DNA of 32,605 nucleotides, from positions 1 to 32,605 of the forward strand of contig CAJFOH010000077.1 in assembly GCA_904395845.1 (NCBI GenBank), read 5' to 3'. Every line of letters starts with the position of its first letter. The first letter of the stretch is position 1. The notes under the pieces were generated by a model. That model was not told where the DNA came from, did not search any database, and saw only the letters and a program-made list of their open reading frames with translations. This stretch comes from an uncultured Lachnospiraceae bacterium. Lineage in GTDB: Bacteria; Bacillota; Clostridia; Lachnospirales; Lachnospiraceae. A program made the translations under genes and the position numbers. Positions 1 through 7,486 of this stretch are shown here, piece by piece.

Positions 1-100
1 AAACGCAGGAGCAGAGAAAAGAAAAGGATAGCATGTATGAACTGTCCGCAAAAAATGACCGACTGATGTTGCCGTGGCAGATGAATAATACTCTAAACAT
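1..100 (-). pseudogene. Low-molecular-weight protein tyrosine phosphatase, 5' fragment at window edge
   Basis: The ORF track missed this because it runs off the left edge. Reading leftwards from an ATG at 100-98, preceded by AGGAG at 7 nt, the peptide begins MFRVLFICHGNISRS, which matches the N-terminus of LMW-PTP enzymes (usual form VLFVCHGNICRSPMAE). The phosphate-binding loop C-X5-R-S is intact (Cys8, Arg14, Ser15), although the usual second Cys is Ser. After Ser15 the expected PMAE is replaced by FFAD and then serine-rich sequence unlike the family, and bases 1-60 have more G+C than what follows. I infer that the gene is broken near base 55, perhaps by an inserted element lying to the left. 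The frame stays open to base 1, so a divergent intact gene cannot be excluded. The plus ORF 33-254 is treated as a shadow. Confidence 0.55.
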
Positions 101-373
101 AATTTTCTCCTATCTCAAAATGACCTGTAATGTGGTGTTTAGGGTGTTTTTCTTCTATCTACAAGAGCATGATTTTTCGTTGCGTGAACTACACTTTTTA
201 CAAAATAGTGCAAAACTAGGCAAATCAATGCCGTGTGTAGTATTAAAATCGTAATAGAAATAAAAGGTTATTACTACCAAAACTCATCAACTGCTGCCAA
301 AAAACAACATATGAAATATCGTAAAAATTACAATTTTCTTCACTTATTCATCAATTGGACAATCTGGGATTTT
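101..373. other. Intergenic stretch, no gene supported
   Basis: This is the AT-rich leader upstream of the phosphatase fragment. Short open frames occur on both strands, such as the plus ORF ending at 254 and a cysteine-containing minus frame near 165-290. None has a convincing ribosome site together with a recognisable product. No repeat or clear terminator was seen. Confidence 0.4.
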
Positions 374-598
374 TTATCTTCTTAAATCATCAAAATACAT
401 CATAATCAAACCTGATCCGAATATAAGTACAAAAATCGTCATAGTCAAAAAAGCTAGAACAACCAACCTTATAATTGTATTTTTTTCATCATCAGGATTC
501 CTTTTCTTTCGAATAAAGTAAAAAGGTAACATTAATATTATTAGTATAGTTGTCCCTCCTAAAATGATAGGGAAAAATGTGTTTATTAAAGTTATCAT
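374..598 (-). CDS. Small two-helix membrane protein, hypothetical
   Basis: This is a 74-residue protein that I do not recognise. Two hydrophobic helices are visible, at roughly residues 8-28 and 43-68. They are separated by a short charged loop (RKKRNPDDEKN), and the protein ends in the charged tail DDLRR. The loop is strongly basic at its start, so it probably lies on the cytoplasmic side. An AAAGGA-type ribosome site stands about 9 nt before the ATG. It sits alone between the broken phosphatase start and the DUF1349 gene, 115 bp downstream of the latter, and could share its transcript. Length and composition fit small membrane proteins of accessory regions, but there is no evidence for a specific role. 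Confidence 0.6.
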   Translation of the reverse strand: MITLINTFFPIILGGTTILIILMLPFYFIRKKRNPDDEKNTIIRLVVLAFLTMTIFVLIFGSGLIMMYFDDLRR

Positions 599-713
599 CT
601 TTATTTTTCCTTTCCCAATTAGTCAGTGTAAAAAACTACCATTTTTCTTATTCTAAAATACTATAGAAACCTTGTTTTTTAGGGAAACTTTTTTAATAGC
701 ATTGACCTCTTTT

Positions 714-1322
714 CTAATCTTCATCTGGAGCCTGCCCATCATGTGCAAGCCACTTACATTCTGTGATTTCCATATTTGTAAATGTAGCTTTAAAAGAAGA
801 TTCTTCTGGACTACAAGCATATATTCCAAACCAAATCTCATCAGTAGCCTTATGCATATGACAGATTCTCATCTGATTATACTTGACACCATCTTCAGAA
901 CACTCAATGCAATAGTCATCTTCTCGTCTACTAAATCTATACCACATTGACTTAATGTTGGCATCTATCTCTGTCGTAGCCCAATCTGAATAGCCATTAT
1001 TTGTTACTACACTACCAAGATGTTGAAAATCATCATTCTCATATTCAATAGAACCCTTCAGCCAGTTCTCACTATCTAAATACATTACCACACCACACTG
1101 GTCAAAACGCACTTTACTATCGAATTCCGTCTTTACAACAAAGGAAAAAAATTTTTCTGAAGTATTTATTTGAAGAACAGGTGCATTATCATTTCTAAAA
1201 TAATAGTAGGTACGTTGCCATAAATCAGTATATGGATTTGTAATTATTTCAATTTTATCTTCTGATATAGTATAATTCTTAGGTTCTCTCGTCCATTTCC
1301 ATTGCTTATTATCTATTTTCAT
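714..1322 (-). CDS. DUF1349 (YesU-like) family protein
   Basis: This 202-residue soluble protein has the look of the DUF1349 family, a concanavalin-like beta-sandwich. The visible family traits are an N-terminal W-x-W (residues 8-10), a central stretch with FDQCGVVMYLD followed by a W-L-K-x-S-I-E-Y segment, and a C-terminal IWFGIYACSPEESSFKATF strand before the end. Members such as YesU lie near carbohydrate-use genes and are presumed to bind or process sugars, but the biochemical role is poorly defined. No signal peptide is visible. AAAGGG stands 7 nt before the ATG. An extended -10 (TGATATGAT) about 65 bp upstream could be its promoter, in DNA left over from the decayed IS200 copy. The family call is by pattern recognition only. 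Confidence 0.75.
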   Translation of the reverse strand: MKIDNKQWKWTREPKNYTISEDKIEIITNPYTDLWQRTYYYFRNDNAPVLQINTSEKFFSFVVKTEFDSKVRFDQCGVVMYLDSENWLKGSIEYENDDFQHLGSVVTNNGYSDWATTEIDANIKSMWYRFSRREDDYCIECSEDGVKYNQMRICHMHKATDEIWFGIYACSPEESSFKATFTNMEITECKWLAHDGQAPDED

Positions 1323-1411
1323 TTTACAGCCCTTTCATAGTTAAATCAAAATTTAGTCCTGAACAACACTTCGTCTAATTTACTATTTATCATATCACAA
1401 CACCTGCTTTT

Positions 1412-1492
1412 TTACCACAAGAAATAGACCTCGGTTACGACAATATGATATTTACATCTCCTCTTTGTATGTGATAAACTATGATTATCCAT
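1412..1492 (-). pseudogene. tnpA: IS200-type transposase (TnpA) remnant, N-terminus only
   Basis: This ORF is too short for the track. The ATG at 1492-1490 follows GGAGG by 8 nt and the peptide starts MDNHSLSHTKRRCKYHIV. That matches the conserved N-terminus of IS200 (Y1 HUH) transposases, typically SLxHTKWxCKYHIVFxPKYRR. After residue 18 the reading no longer matches the family and stops at codon 27, whereas intact IS200 TnpA is about 130-155 residues. The HUH motif and catalytic tyrosine are absent, so this is a dead fragment. The ribosome site lies in an arm of the hairpin at 1500-1555, the known arrangement by which IS200 limits its own translation. Confidence 0.8.
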
Positions 1493-1499
1493 TTTGGAT

Positions 1500-1560
1500 A
1501 CCTCCGTGTTTTATAAATTTGGTTGGCGAACCTTTATTTATTATAACACGGAGGTTTTTT
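1500..1560. terminator. IS200 leader hairpin: plus-strand terminator and RBS sequestration
   Basis: Perfect 11-bp arms ACCTCCGTGTT (1500-1510) and AACACGGAGGT (1545-1555) enclose a 34-nt loop, itself containing GGTT-ggcg-AACC. A run of T follows on the plus strand (1555-1560), so it can end plus-strand transcripts. On the minus strand one arm contains the GGAGG of tnpA and hides it. This double use is established for IS200 leaders. Confidence 0.75.
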
Positions 1561-1579
1561 CTGAATCTAAAGACTACCT

Positions 1580-1757
1580 AGAACCCACCTGCATAGCGGT
1601 GGTATTTATTGCTTATTAAACCAATTAAAATAGCGGAGTGCTTATCGTAACACTCCGCAAAAAGCCTAATGGATTTGAGAAAAATTTATCTAGGATACCC
1701 ATACATAAAAAGTCCCATCGGGTTGCGCATGGAAATCAGAGGCGTGGTGGGTTCTGT
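1580..1757 (-). ncRNA. Candidate structured small RNA with its own promoter
   Basis: Perfect 10-bp inverted repeats AGAACCCACC (1580-1589) and GGTGGGTTCT (1746-1755) close a 176-nt segment. Inside are a GCGGAGTG/CACTCCGC hairpin (1633-1658), a CCAT/ATGG hairpin near 1714-1732, a possible CCTA...TAGG stem, and a CCACC/GGTGG hairpin (1585-1602) that shares bases with, and so competes with, the closing stem. A near-consensus sigma-A promoter on the minus strand (TTGATA, 16 bp, TATAAT) would start transcription at about 1757, right at the closing stem. No coding frame of note crosses it. Paired ends and length recall 6S RNA, but the branching does not clearly fit that rod and I cannot assign a family. 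A small inverted-repeat element is the alternative. No clear terminator follows the 3' end. Confidence 0.5.
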
Positions 1758-1764
1758 TAACATT

Positions 1765-1792
1765 ATTATACTAATTTTGTAGTTACTATCAA
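1765..1792 (-). promoter_or_regulatory. Sigma-A type promoter for the candidate small RNA
   Basis: On the minus strand TTGATA (1792-1787) and TATAAT (1770-1765) are separated by 16 bp. The predicted start falls about 7 bp downstream, immediately before the inverted repeat at 1755. Confidence 0.6.
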
Positions 1793-2089
1793 GATTTCTT
1801 TTTCAAAAAATATTATTTTCCTAGTTATTGAGTATTGGCATTCTTTTTGAACTAAAAAAGAAAATCTGGAATAACTATATACTATCACTAATAACACTCC
1901 TGCTACTAAATCTCATACTTTATCTAGGGATAACTTTTCTAATATTAATTGAAAATATACCAACTGGTCGAACTACTAAGTAACCTAAATTTCTTTATAG
2001 ATATGCTTTTCTAAAATATTCCATACATTGTGCAAGAACACGAAATAAATACCTAATAATATGAAAGAATAGGTATGTAAAATGTTATA
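1793..2089. other. AT-rich intergenic stretch with weak terminator-like hairpin
   Basis: No coding frame could be supported. ATACCTA (2049-2055) and TAGGTAT (2070-2076) form a 7-bp stem followed by a T-rich tract on the minus strand, just past the stop codon of the 2090-2758 gene. This may be its terminator, though a weak one. Confidence 0.35.
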
Positions 2090-2758
2090 TTATTTATATC
2101 CATATATAATACAAATATTTTCCTTTTCATCATATTCATATGAGATAGAATACCGATTTAAAATACTATAAACTTCCTCTTTCTTATCTTCTATTATTAC
2201 TGTTGGCTCTACCAATCTACCATTATATTTTATTTCTTTTATCTCACATAAAATATGAAACCATTCAATAGCAGCCTTGTTCATTGGTTCAAAAAGTTCA
2301 TCCCCCTGTATATTCCAATAGATTGTTGGATTATCATTTTCAAAAAGTGTTTTATATTGAATTGGAATCTTAGGTATTTGTTCTTTTATTGCTTTTATTA
2401 ACTCATTCCACTTTGTGTTATTCATATAAGAAGTAAGATTCCTATCTTCTACTACTTTTCTAATTTTTTCACTCAACGTTTTTTTCCCCTTATACTTTCC
2501 ATTTTCAATCTCATCTATCATCTTTTGCATACTTTTAAATAATGTATTATCTATTTTTCTAAAATAGTATTCCTCAGAGATTACCTCACTATTTCTTTGC
2601 ACACAGTACCAACCATTATGATGATACCAACCTGATACAATAAAATGAAAATCTCCTTTCCATTTTATATCAAATAATATAGGACCTCTCTTATCATCAT
2701 ATGGCTGGATTTTCCCACTTCTTGGATTTAATTGTTCACATAATATGTCATAAAGCAT
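2090..2758 (-). CDS. Hypothetical two-part protein, C-terminal half DUF6678-like
   Basis: This 222-residue soluble protein has a good ribosome site (AAGGAG, 10 nt before ATG). The first 75 or so residues are rich in aromatic residues (WYHHNGWYCVQ) and look like a small beta domain. A charged linker (about 76-105) follows. The second half contains NNTKWNEL, a YWNIQGDE segment, and a tail VEPTVIIEDKKEEVYSILN ending in IIYGYK. The NTKWNEL start and IYGY end resemble DUF6678-type proteins, which occur among immunity-like families, but I hold that name loosely. No toxin gene lies beside it. It stands alone between long AT-rich gaps, as expected of an orphan immunity or accessory gene. The function is unknown. 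Confidence 0.6.
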   Translation of the reverse strand: MLYDILCEQLNPRSGKIQPYDDKRGPILFDIKWKGDFHFIVSGWYHHNGWYCVQRNSEVISEEYYFRKIDNTLFKSMQKMIDEIENGKYKGKKTLSEKIRKVVEDRNLTSYMNNTKWNELIKAIKEQIPKIPIQYKTLFENDNPTIYWNIQGDELFEPMNKAAIEWFHILCEIKEIKYNGRLVEPTVIIEDKKEEVYSILNRYSISYEYDEKENICIIYGYK

Positions 2759-3075
2759 ATCTATTTCACTCCTTTTTAAAAGAAACCCTATCTATAATTA
2801 TCTACTTCTTTAATATATTGTTTTATACTAAAATATGATTCCTATACCTATTGGTTATTTCATCTCTTACCTCTTTGTTACTTTTAAAAACATATTTTAT
2901 ATATTTTACTACAATAATTTTCTGTTATTATCAAAATCAAATTTTCTTAGTCATTTTTACTATCTCAGTAATTATAAATACTTCTTAAATACTTGTTTCA
3001 TATTAGTACAAATATATTTAATAGAATCAATCCTTTTTTACAAGTCTTTTATTCTTATTACCTATACTTGTATAT
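2759..3075. other. AT-rich intergenic stretch, no gene supported
   Basis: The plus ORF 2835-3083 has a low-complexity Phe/Ile/Tyr-rich translation, no ribosome site, and overlaps the end of the glycosyltransferase gene. I consider it spurious. No repeat or structured element was recognised. Confidence 0.4.
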
Positions 3076-4020
3076 CTATTTAATTAGGGAAGCAATCCTT
3101 ACCGCCGCTGCCATTCCTCCATCTCCATAAGATGGACTTTTTACAAAGTCTTTTGATATTTGACTTATACTTTGATTTTCTAATAGGGCATGCCCTATCT
3201 CCGTTTCCCAACCATAAAGCCTAGACATAGAAATTGACTCTAGCCCTAATATCACATCTATCATATTTTCTTGATACGATTTTTTATGCTTTTCCATAAT
3301 AAAACGCATTAACTCTAAACGCTTTTCCATACTTTTTATATTGGCAGATGCAGGTGCTGTACGATAACAAATTAGTGGCTTTGGAACAATTCCAATATGT
3401 GCGTTTGAATTTGTTTCTAACATACTTAAAAAGAAGTCCCAATCTTCAAATCCTTGTCGCATTGAGTTATCATAACCACCACTTTTTTCCCATATTTCAC
3501 GGCGTAACATGTGAGTAGCTGGACAACAATTTCTAGGAAGGAAACTTACAATATCCCCTCCACTTGCACAAACAATAGAATCAAGAACACCAAAGGTGTG
3601 CATCCATGATGATGCAGCAACCATAGTAGGTTCTTCCATAGCAAGTTCTCCCATAGAAGAATTTTCTACTAATAACTGACGAACTTCCTCAATGTAAGAT
3701 GGCTCTAGTTTATCATCTCCATCAAGTATAAGCACCATAGGGGACTGTGTCTTGCTAATACCTGTATTTCTTGCTTTGGATACTCCTCCATTTGACTGAT
3801 GTACCACGGTAATCGGTACAGGAATGTTTTTATCTTCTTTAAGATGTTCTAATATCTCAATAGAATCTCTATCGGTAGAACCATCATCTACAACAATAAT
3901 GTTTGCTGGCAACATTGTTTGATTGCACAAAGAATATACCGCCTCTAAAATCATATCTTTTTGATTATAACTTGTAATTACTGCTTCTACATCGTTTGCA
4001 ATACATCTATTGTTTTTCAT
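3076..4020 (-). CDS. Family 2 glycosyltransferase
   Basis: This is a GT-A fold, inverting-type glycosyltransferase that should move a sugar from a nucleotide donor to an unknown acceptor. With the chosen start, the donor-site motif VVDDGSTD lies at residues 43-50, NGGVSKARNTG follows, and the metal-binding DxD appears as LDGDD (about 99-103). A later GFEDWDFF is the usual acceptor-side ED motif. No membrane helix is visible, so the enzyme is cytoplasmic or peripheral. I chose the ATG at 4020 because AGGAGG lies 10 nt before it; the longer start at 4029 in the track has almost no spacing to that site. It is a lone glycosyltransferase with no surrounding polysaccharide operon. Confidence 0.85.
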   Translation of the reverse strand: MKNNRCIANDVEAVITSYNQKDMILEAVYSLCNQTMLPANIIVVDDGSTDRDSIEILEHLKEDKNIPVPITVVHQSNGGVSKARNTGISKTQSPMVLILDGDDKLEPSYIEEVRQLLVENSSMGELAMEEPTMVAASSWMHTFGVLDSIVCASGGDIVSFLPRNCCPATHMLRREIWEKSGGYDNSMRQGFEDWDFFLSMLETNSNAHIGIVPKPLICYRTAPASANIKSMEKRLELMRFIMEKHKKSYQENMIDVILGLESISMSRLYGWETEIGHALLENQSISQISKDFVKSPSYGDGGMAAAVRIASLIK

Positions 4021-4101
4021 ATTTATCATTCCTCCTAATATACATTATAATATTTTGCTACATTTATAGTTCTGCTTAATTTATTGAATCATTAATGTAT
4101 C

Positions 4102-4839
4102 CTAATCTTCATAGGAAATTCTAAAATAATCAAGATAAGCCTTATATCTATCTTGTGCCGAAAGGCAAGTATCTGTTAAATAGCCTCTTTCTCTATCCCA
4201 TTCTTTTAATCCACGATAATAGAACATTTTTAAATTATCTTCTATAAGAAAAGGCACAATATGATTTCTTAAACATTCCTTAAACATAATTAGCCTTCCC
4301 ACCCTACCATTTCCATCTTGAAACGGATGTATTCGCTCAAAATTAACGTGAAATTCTAAGATATCCTGAAAAGTTTTTTCCTCTATTTGATTATATTCTA
4401 ATAGCAACTTTCTCATAGCTATCTCAACATTTTCTGGCATTACTGCTTGCATTCCACCAACTTCATTTGGCATTTTTTTATAATCCCCTACTGCAAACCA
4501 CTCATTTCTAGAATCACTAGTTCCTGACTTCAAAATATAATGGAGCTTTTTTATAAATTGTTCTGATAATGGTAAATGGGCTTCCTCAATAACTATGTCA
4601 ATGCATCGAAAATGGTTTGATGTTTCAATAATATCATCCACATTAACTGCTTGATTTTCTACACCTATTGTATTGGTTTCAAAAATATATCTTGTCTGCT
4701 CATGTGTTAAACAACTACCCTCCATATGATTTGAGTTAAATGTAAAATCAATTTGTGTTTTATGATAAATCCCACCAGAATATTTTCTTTTTTTCTCTTC
4801 TTTTAAAACTTCTAATAATGAATTTCTCTTGAACTCCAT
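4102..4839 (-). CDS. Fic family protein, class II (auto-inhibited AMP-transferase type)
   Basis: This is a 245-residue Fic-fold protein. The active-site motif HPFQDGNGRVGR is complete (residues 171-182, catalytic His171), so it should be able to transfer AMP or a related group to hydroxyl side chains of target proteins. An inhibitory-helix motif of the form S/T-x-x-x-E-G/N is present upstream as SNHMEG (residues 36-41). That places it in class II, where the inhibitory helix is part of the same chain N-terminal to the Fic core. This fits the lack of a separate antitoxin gene next to it. AAGGAG stands 9 nt before the ATG. Its target cannot be told from sequence. It sits between the glycosyltransferase and a GNAT gene on the same strand. 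Confidence 0.9.
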   Translation of the reverse strand: MEFKRNSLLEVLKEEKKRKYSGGIYHKTQIDFTFNSNHMEGSCLTHEQTRYIFETNTIGVENQAVNVDDIIETSNHFRCIDIVIEEAHLPLSEQFIKKLHYILKSGTSDSRNEWFAVGDYKKMPNEVGGMQAVMPENVEIAMRKLLLEYNQIEEKTFQDILEFHVNFERIHPFQDGNGRVGRLIMFKECLRNHIVPFLIEDNLKMFYYRGLKEWDRERGYLTDTCLSAQDRYKAYLDYFRISYED

Positions 4840-4956
4840 TTGCCTTTTCTCCTTTACAATCTAATCTATTATAAGGTATCAACTATCTTTTATTCCTATT
4901 ATTATATCACTTTGTATCGGAGACTAATAGGAAAATATTACTACATATTTCCCTTC

Positions 4957-5406
4957 CTACAAACGTTTTCTCCATTCCATTTCTATCTCTGATAACTTCC
5001 CAGAACAATTTACGTTTCCTGTTTCACAAAATCCCATTTTTTTATATAAACGTTTGGCATTTTGATTATTTTCCAAAATCCAAAGTCTTGGACAAGCCTT
5101 ACATCTACTTATGGCAAAGGTAAGAAGTTGTGAACCATATCCTTTTTTCTGATGTTCTGGTAAAATGTATAAATCTTCTATAACACTTTCTGGGGAAATA
5201 GAAATCACTCCAACTGGTATTTCTTTCATTAATAAATAAAATTCATATCCTTTGTCTATTTTCTTTTGAATATATTCTTGTTGACGCTTTGGGGTATGTA
5301 AAAGAATAAAATCTTCACTACAAAATTTACGATGTGACTCTTGCCATGAAATAGCATGAACTTTAGAAGCCTTATTAATATGCTGTTTATCTACTTTTAT
5401 AATCAT
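4957..5406 (-). CDS. GNAT family N-acetyltransferase
   Basis: This is a 149-residue single-domain acetyltransferase of the GNAT fold, using acetyl-CoA as donor. The pyrophosphate-binding motif A is visible as LPEHQKKGYGSQLL (Q-x-x-G-x-G form), preceded by the acidic strand VIEDLYI. Motif B is represented by LWILENNQNAKRLYKKMGF, typical of the N-x-x-A-x-x-x-Y-x-x-x-G-F pattern. The substrate is unknown. GAGGAGG stands 7 nt before the ATG. The gene is divergent from the MocR-type regulator at 5700 across a 293-bp AT-rich gap. MocR proteins often control a divergent neighbour, so regulation of this gene by that protein is possible but unproven. Confidence 0.85.
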   Translation of the reverse strand: MIIKVDKQHINKASKVHAISWQESHRKFCSEDFILLHTPKRQQEYIQKKIDKGYEFYLLMKEIPVGVISISPESVIEDLYILPEHQKKGYGSQLLTFAISRCKACPRLWILENNQNAKRLYKKMGFCETGNVNCSGKLSEIEMEWRKRL

Positions 5407-5699
5407 TGCTTTTCCTCCTCATACCTATATCGTTCAAGTACTTTTCTATTTCCATTTTATCACTTTTAAAATTTCATTCCACTATTTTTTTCAAATAATT
5501 TTTATCTATATGTTTTATTATAAGTATTTCAAATTATAATTCACCGTTTAATATTTTTTCTTCCATACTCTATTCAACATATACTTTTATTATTCTTTAA
5601 TTCATTTGACATCTCTATATTTCCTAACTATAATACTTTTATGACCTTATTTATATTTTAAAATATTGTAATATTAATATAATCAGATAGGAGTGTGTT

Positions 5700-7010
5700 A
5701 TGGTTACTTACATCCTTGATTCCACAAAATCAGAACCTTATTACATCCAAATTTATAACTATTTAAAACGAGATATTGAACAAGGAACGATTAAAACAGG
5801 GGAGAAACTTCCTTCTAAGAGAGCATTATCCGCTCACCTTGGAGTAAGTGTAATTACTGTTGAAAATGCGTATGGACAGCTACTTTCTGAAGGCTATATA
5901 AAATCCATTGCTAAAAAAGGATATTTTGCTGAAGAAGTCACCGTTACTCATTATAAAAAAAGTGAAAACAAACCTTCAAGAAATGATGATGAACCGGAAG
6001 AAAAAGAACCGGAAAATCAATTATTCCCCTTTTCTATCTGGGCAAAATTAATGCGAGAAGAATTATCCTATCATCAAGAAAAACTTCTTACTAAACCATC
6101 ATTTCAAGGAGTTTATGAACTTCGTGTTGCTATTTGTGAACATTTAAAAAAGTTTCGAAATATGAATGTATCACCCAATCAAGTGGTAGTTGGTGCTGGA
6201 ACCGAGTATTTATACCTTTTAATTCATACATTATTTGGTGGCAATTATACTTTTGGGGTAGAAGACCCTGGATATGAAAAAATCTCTCATATTTACGAAG
6301 GACAAAATATTACTTGTAAAGCAATTCCTATGACAGATGATGGAATTGATATCGACTATTTAAAACAAACACAAGTAGATATTTTACATATTTCTCCTTC
6401 TCACCATTTTCCAACTGGTGTAGTTACTAGCATTGGAAAACGCTATGCTTTATTAGAGTGGGCATCTCACTCCCCTAGCCGATACATTATTGAAGATGAC
6501 TATGATAGTGAATTTCGATTATCTGGAAAGCCAATTCCATCTATGTATAGCATTGATGCCATTGACAAGGTGATTTATATGAATACCTTTAGTAAAAGCC
6601 TTGCCTCCACCATACGAATTAGTTATATGGTACTTCCAAATGCACTCTTAGATAAATTTCACCAAGCTACTTGGTATTACTCTTGTACCGTATCTACCTT
6701 TGAGCAATATACACTTGCAAGATTTATTAAAGAAGGATATTTTGAGAAACATATTAACCGAATGAAAAAGTACTACAAGGAACGTAGGGATTGCCTATTA
6801 AAAGAAATTAAGAACTATGATATTTTTAAACATTCTGTTGTATCTGGTGAGAATTCTGGACTTCACTGTGTCATTACCTTTGACACTTTATTGTCTGATG
6901 AAGATTTAAAACATACTGTGGAGCAATACGGATTTCGTGTTGGGCTATTAAAAGAGTATTACAAGGAAAAGAAACAGATAGACACCCATACGTTGATTTT
7001 TTACTATTAA
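5700..7010 (+). CDS. MocR/PdxR-type GntR regulator with aminotransferase domain, short C-terminus
   Basis: An N-terminal GntR winged helix (residues 12-76, with LPSKRALSAHLGVS and VENAYGQLLSEGYI) is followed by a linker rich in Glu and Pro, then a fold-type I aminotransferase-like domain. PLP-contact residues are visible: IIEDDYDSEF (Asp266, Tyr268), Lys299 in FSKSL, and Arg306. Such proteins sense PLP or an amino-acid adduct and control vitamin B6, GABA or amino-acid genes. The chain ends in HTLIFYY, about 25 residues before the usual end, where relatives continue with L-G-Y/F-(A/G) and an IEEGI-type helix. A terminator begins 3 bp after the stop. It is the only plus-strand gene left of the origin. 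TAGGAG stands about 7 nt before the ATG. Confidence 0.88.
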   Translation: MVTYILDSTKSEPYYIQIYNYLKRDIEQGTIKTGEKLPSKRALSAHLGVSVITVENAYGQLLSEGYIKSIAKKGYFAEEVTVTHYKKSENKPSRNDDEPEEKEPENQLFPFSIWAKLMREELSYHQEKLLTKPSFQGVYELRVAICEHLKKFRNMNVSPNQVVVGAGTEYLYLLIHTLFGGNYTFGVEDPGYEKISHIYEGQNITCKAIPMTDDGIDIDYLKQTQVDILHISPSHHFPTGVVTSIGKRYALLEWASHSPSRYIIEDDYDSEFRLSGKPIPSMYSIDAIDKVIYMNTFSKSLASTIRISYMVLPNALLDKFHQATWYYSCTVSTFEQYTLARFIKEGYFEKHINRMKKYYKERRDCLLKEIKNYDIFKHSVVSGENSGLHCVITFDTLLSDEDLKHTVEQYGFRVGLLKEYYKEKKQIDTHTLIFYY

Positions 7011-7012
7011 AA

Positions 7013-7043
7013 AATCCCTAGAAGATTAACACTTCTAGGGATT
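7013..7043. terminator. Bidirectional intrinsic terminator
   Basis: 12-bp perfect arms AATCCCTAGAAG (7013-7024) and CTTCTAGGGATT (7032-7043) enclose a 7-nt loop. T-rich tracts follow on the plus strand, and a clean T-run follows on the minus strand. It serves the convergent regulator gene and the 7084-7377 gene. Confidence 0.85.
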
Positions 7044-7083
7044 ATTTTACTATTTTATACCCTTTTTTTATAACTAAAAAAAG

Positions 7084-7377
7084 CTATATATTCAATAATG
7101 ACATAAGAATATCAGATACATACAACTTCATTGCTAATAACTGGATAACTAAACCAATACAACAACCAAAGGATGATGTTTTTAGTCCTTTTTTCCAATC
7201 CGCTATTATTCCTTCAATAGAAATGATTAAACCAATGATTAAACTGAAAATTAATGATGTACTAATTAATGTAATACCCAACTTTGTACATAACAATACA
7301 CAACCAATATTTATAATTCCAAAAATAATGCAACCTTTCCATGATGGTATGTGCTTTTTTGACCCTTTCGTCCCCAT
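7084..7377 (-). CDS. Small membrane protein with three hydrophobic segments, hypothetical
   Basis: This 97-residue protein has a basic N-terminus (KGSKKHIPSWK) followed by three hydrophobic stretches at about residues 16-31, 34-54 and 70-92, with a W-K-K-G-L-K turn between the last two. The basic segments suggest that the N-terminus and the second loop face the cytoplasm. GGAGGT lies about 10 nt before the ATG, so translation is credible. I do not recognise a family. It ends at the shared terminator at 7013-7043 and begins about 190 bp past the end of the GH3 gene, beyond that gene's terminator, so it is probably its own transcript unit. The opposite-strand ORF 7223-7474 is a shadow. Confidence 0.6.
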   Translation of the reverse strand: MGTKGSKKHIPSWKGCIIFGIINIGCVLLCTKLGITLISTSLIFSLIIGLIISIEGIIADWKKGLKTSSFGCCIGLVIQLLAMKLYVSDILMSLLNI

Positions 7378-7486
7378 TTCTAACTTACCTCCATTTACAA
7401 TTCATATTTACTATCCACACTCGTTCTATTTTTCTTTCATTTATTCTATCATAGTTATTCCACTCTTTCCATAGAAAACGAAAAAA

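Larger units (their letters stand above)
1412..1560 (-). mobile_element. IS200/IS605-family element, left-end remnant
   Basis: The remnant comprises the leader hairpin and the first 18 family-like codons of tnpA. The right part of the element, including the catalytic region and the right-end hairpin, is missing; beyond 1412 no IS200-like coding was found in any frame. The outer left boundary probably lies between 1556 and 1580, where the candidate small RNA begins, but it cannot be fixed by eye. Confidence 0.65.

Noticed and set aside
33-254. Plus-strand ORF of 73 residues at the left edge
   Set aside because: No ribosome site of quality and no recognisable product, and the opposite strand carries a convincing LMW-PTP start with a ribosome site.
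1580-1755. CRISPR or MITE reading of the inverted repeat
   Set aside because: There are only two inverted copies, with no direct repeat array and no visible target-site duplication, and a promoter fits the small RNA reading better. MITE is kept as an alternative.
2835-3083. Plus-strand ORF of 82 residues rich in Phe, Ile and Tyr
   Set aside because: Low-complexity translation of AT-rich DNA, no ribosome site, and it overlaps the end of the glycosyltransferase gene.
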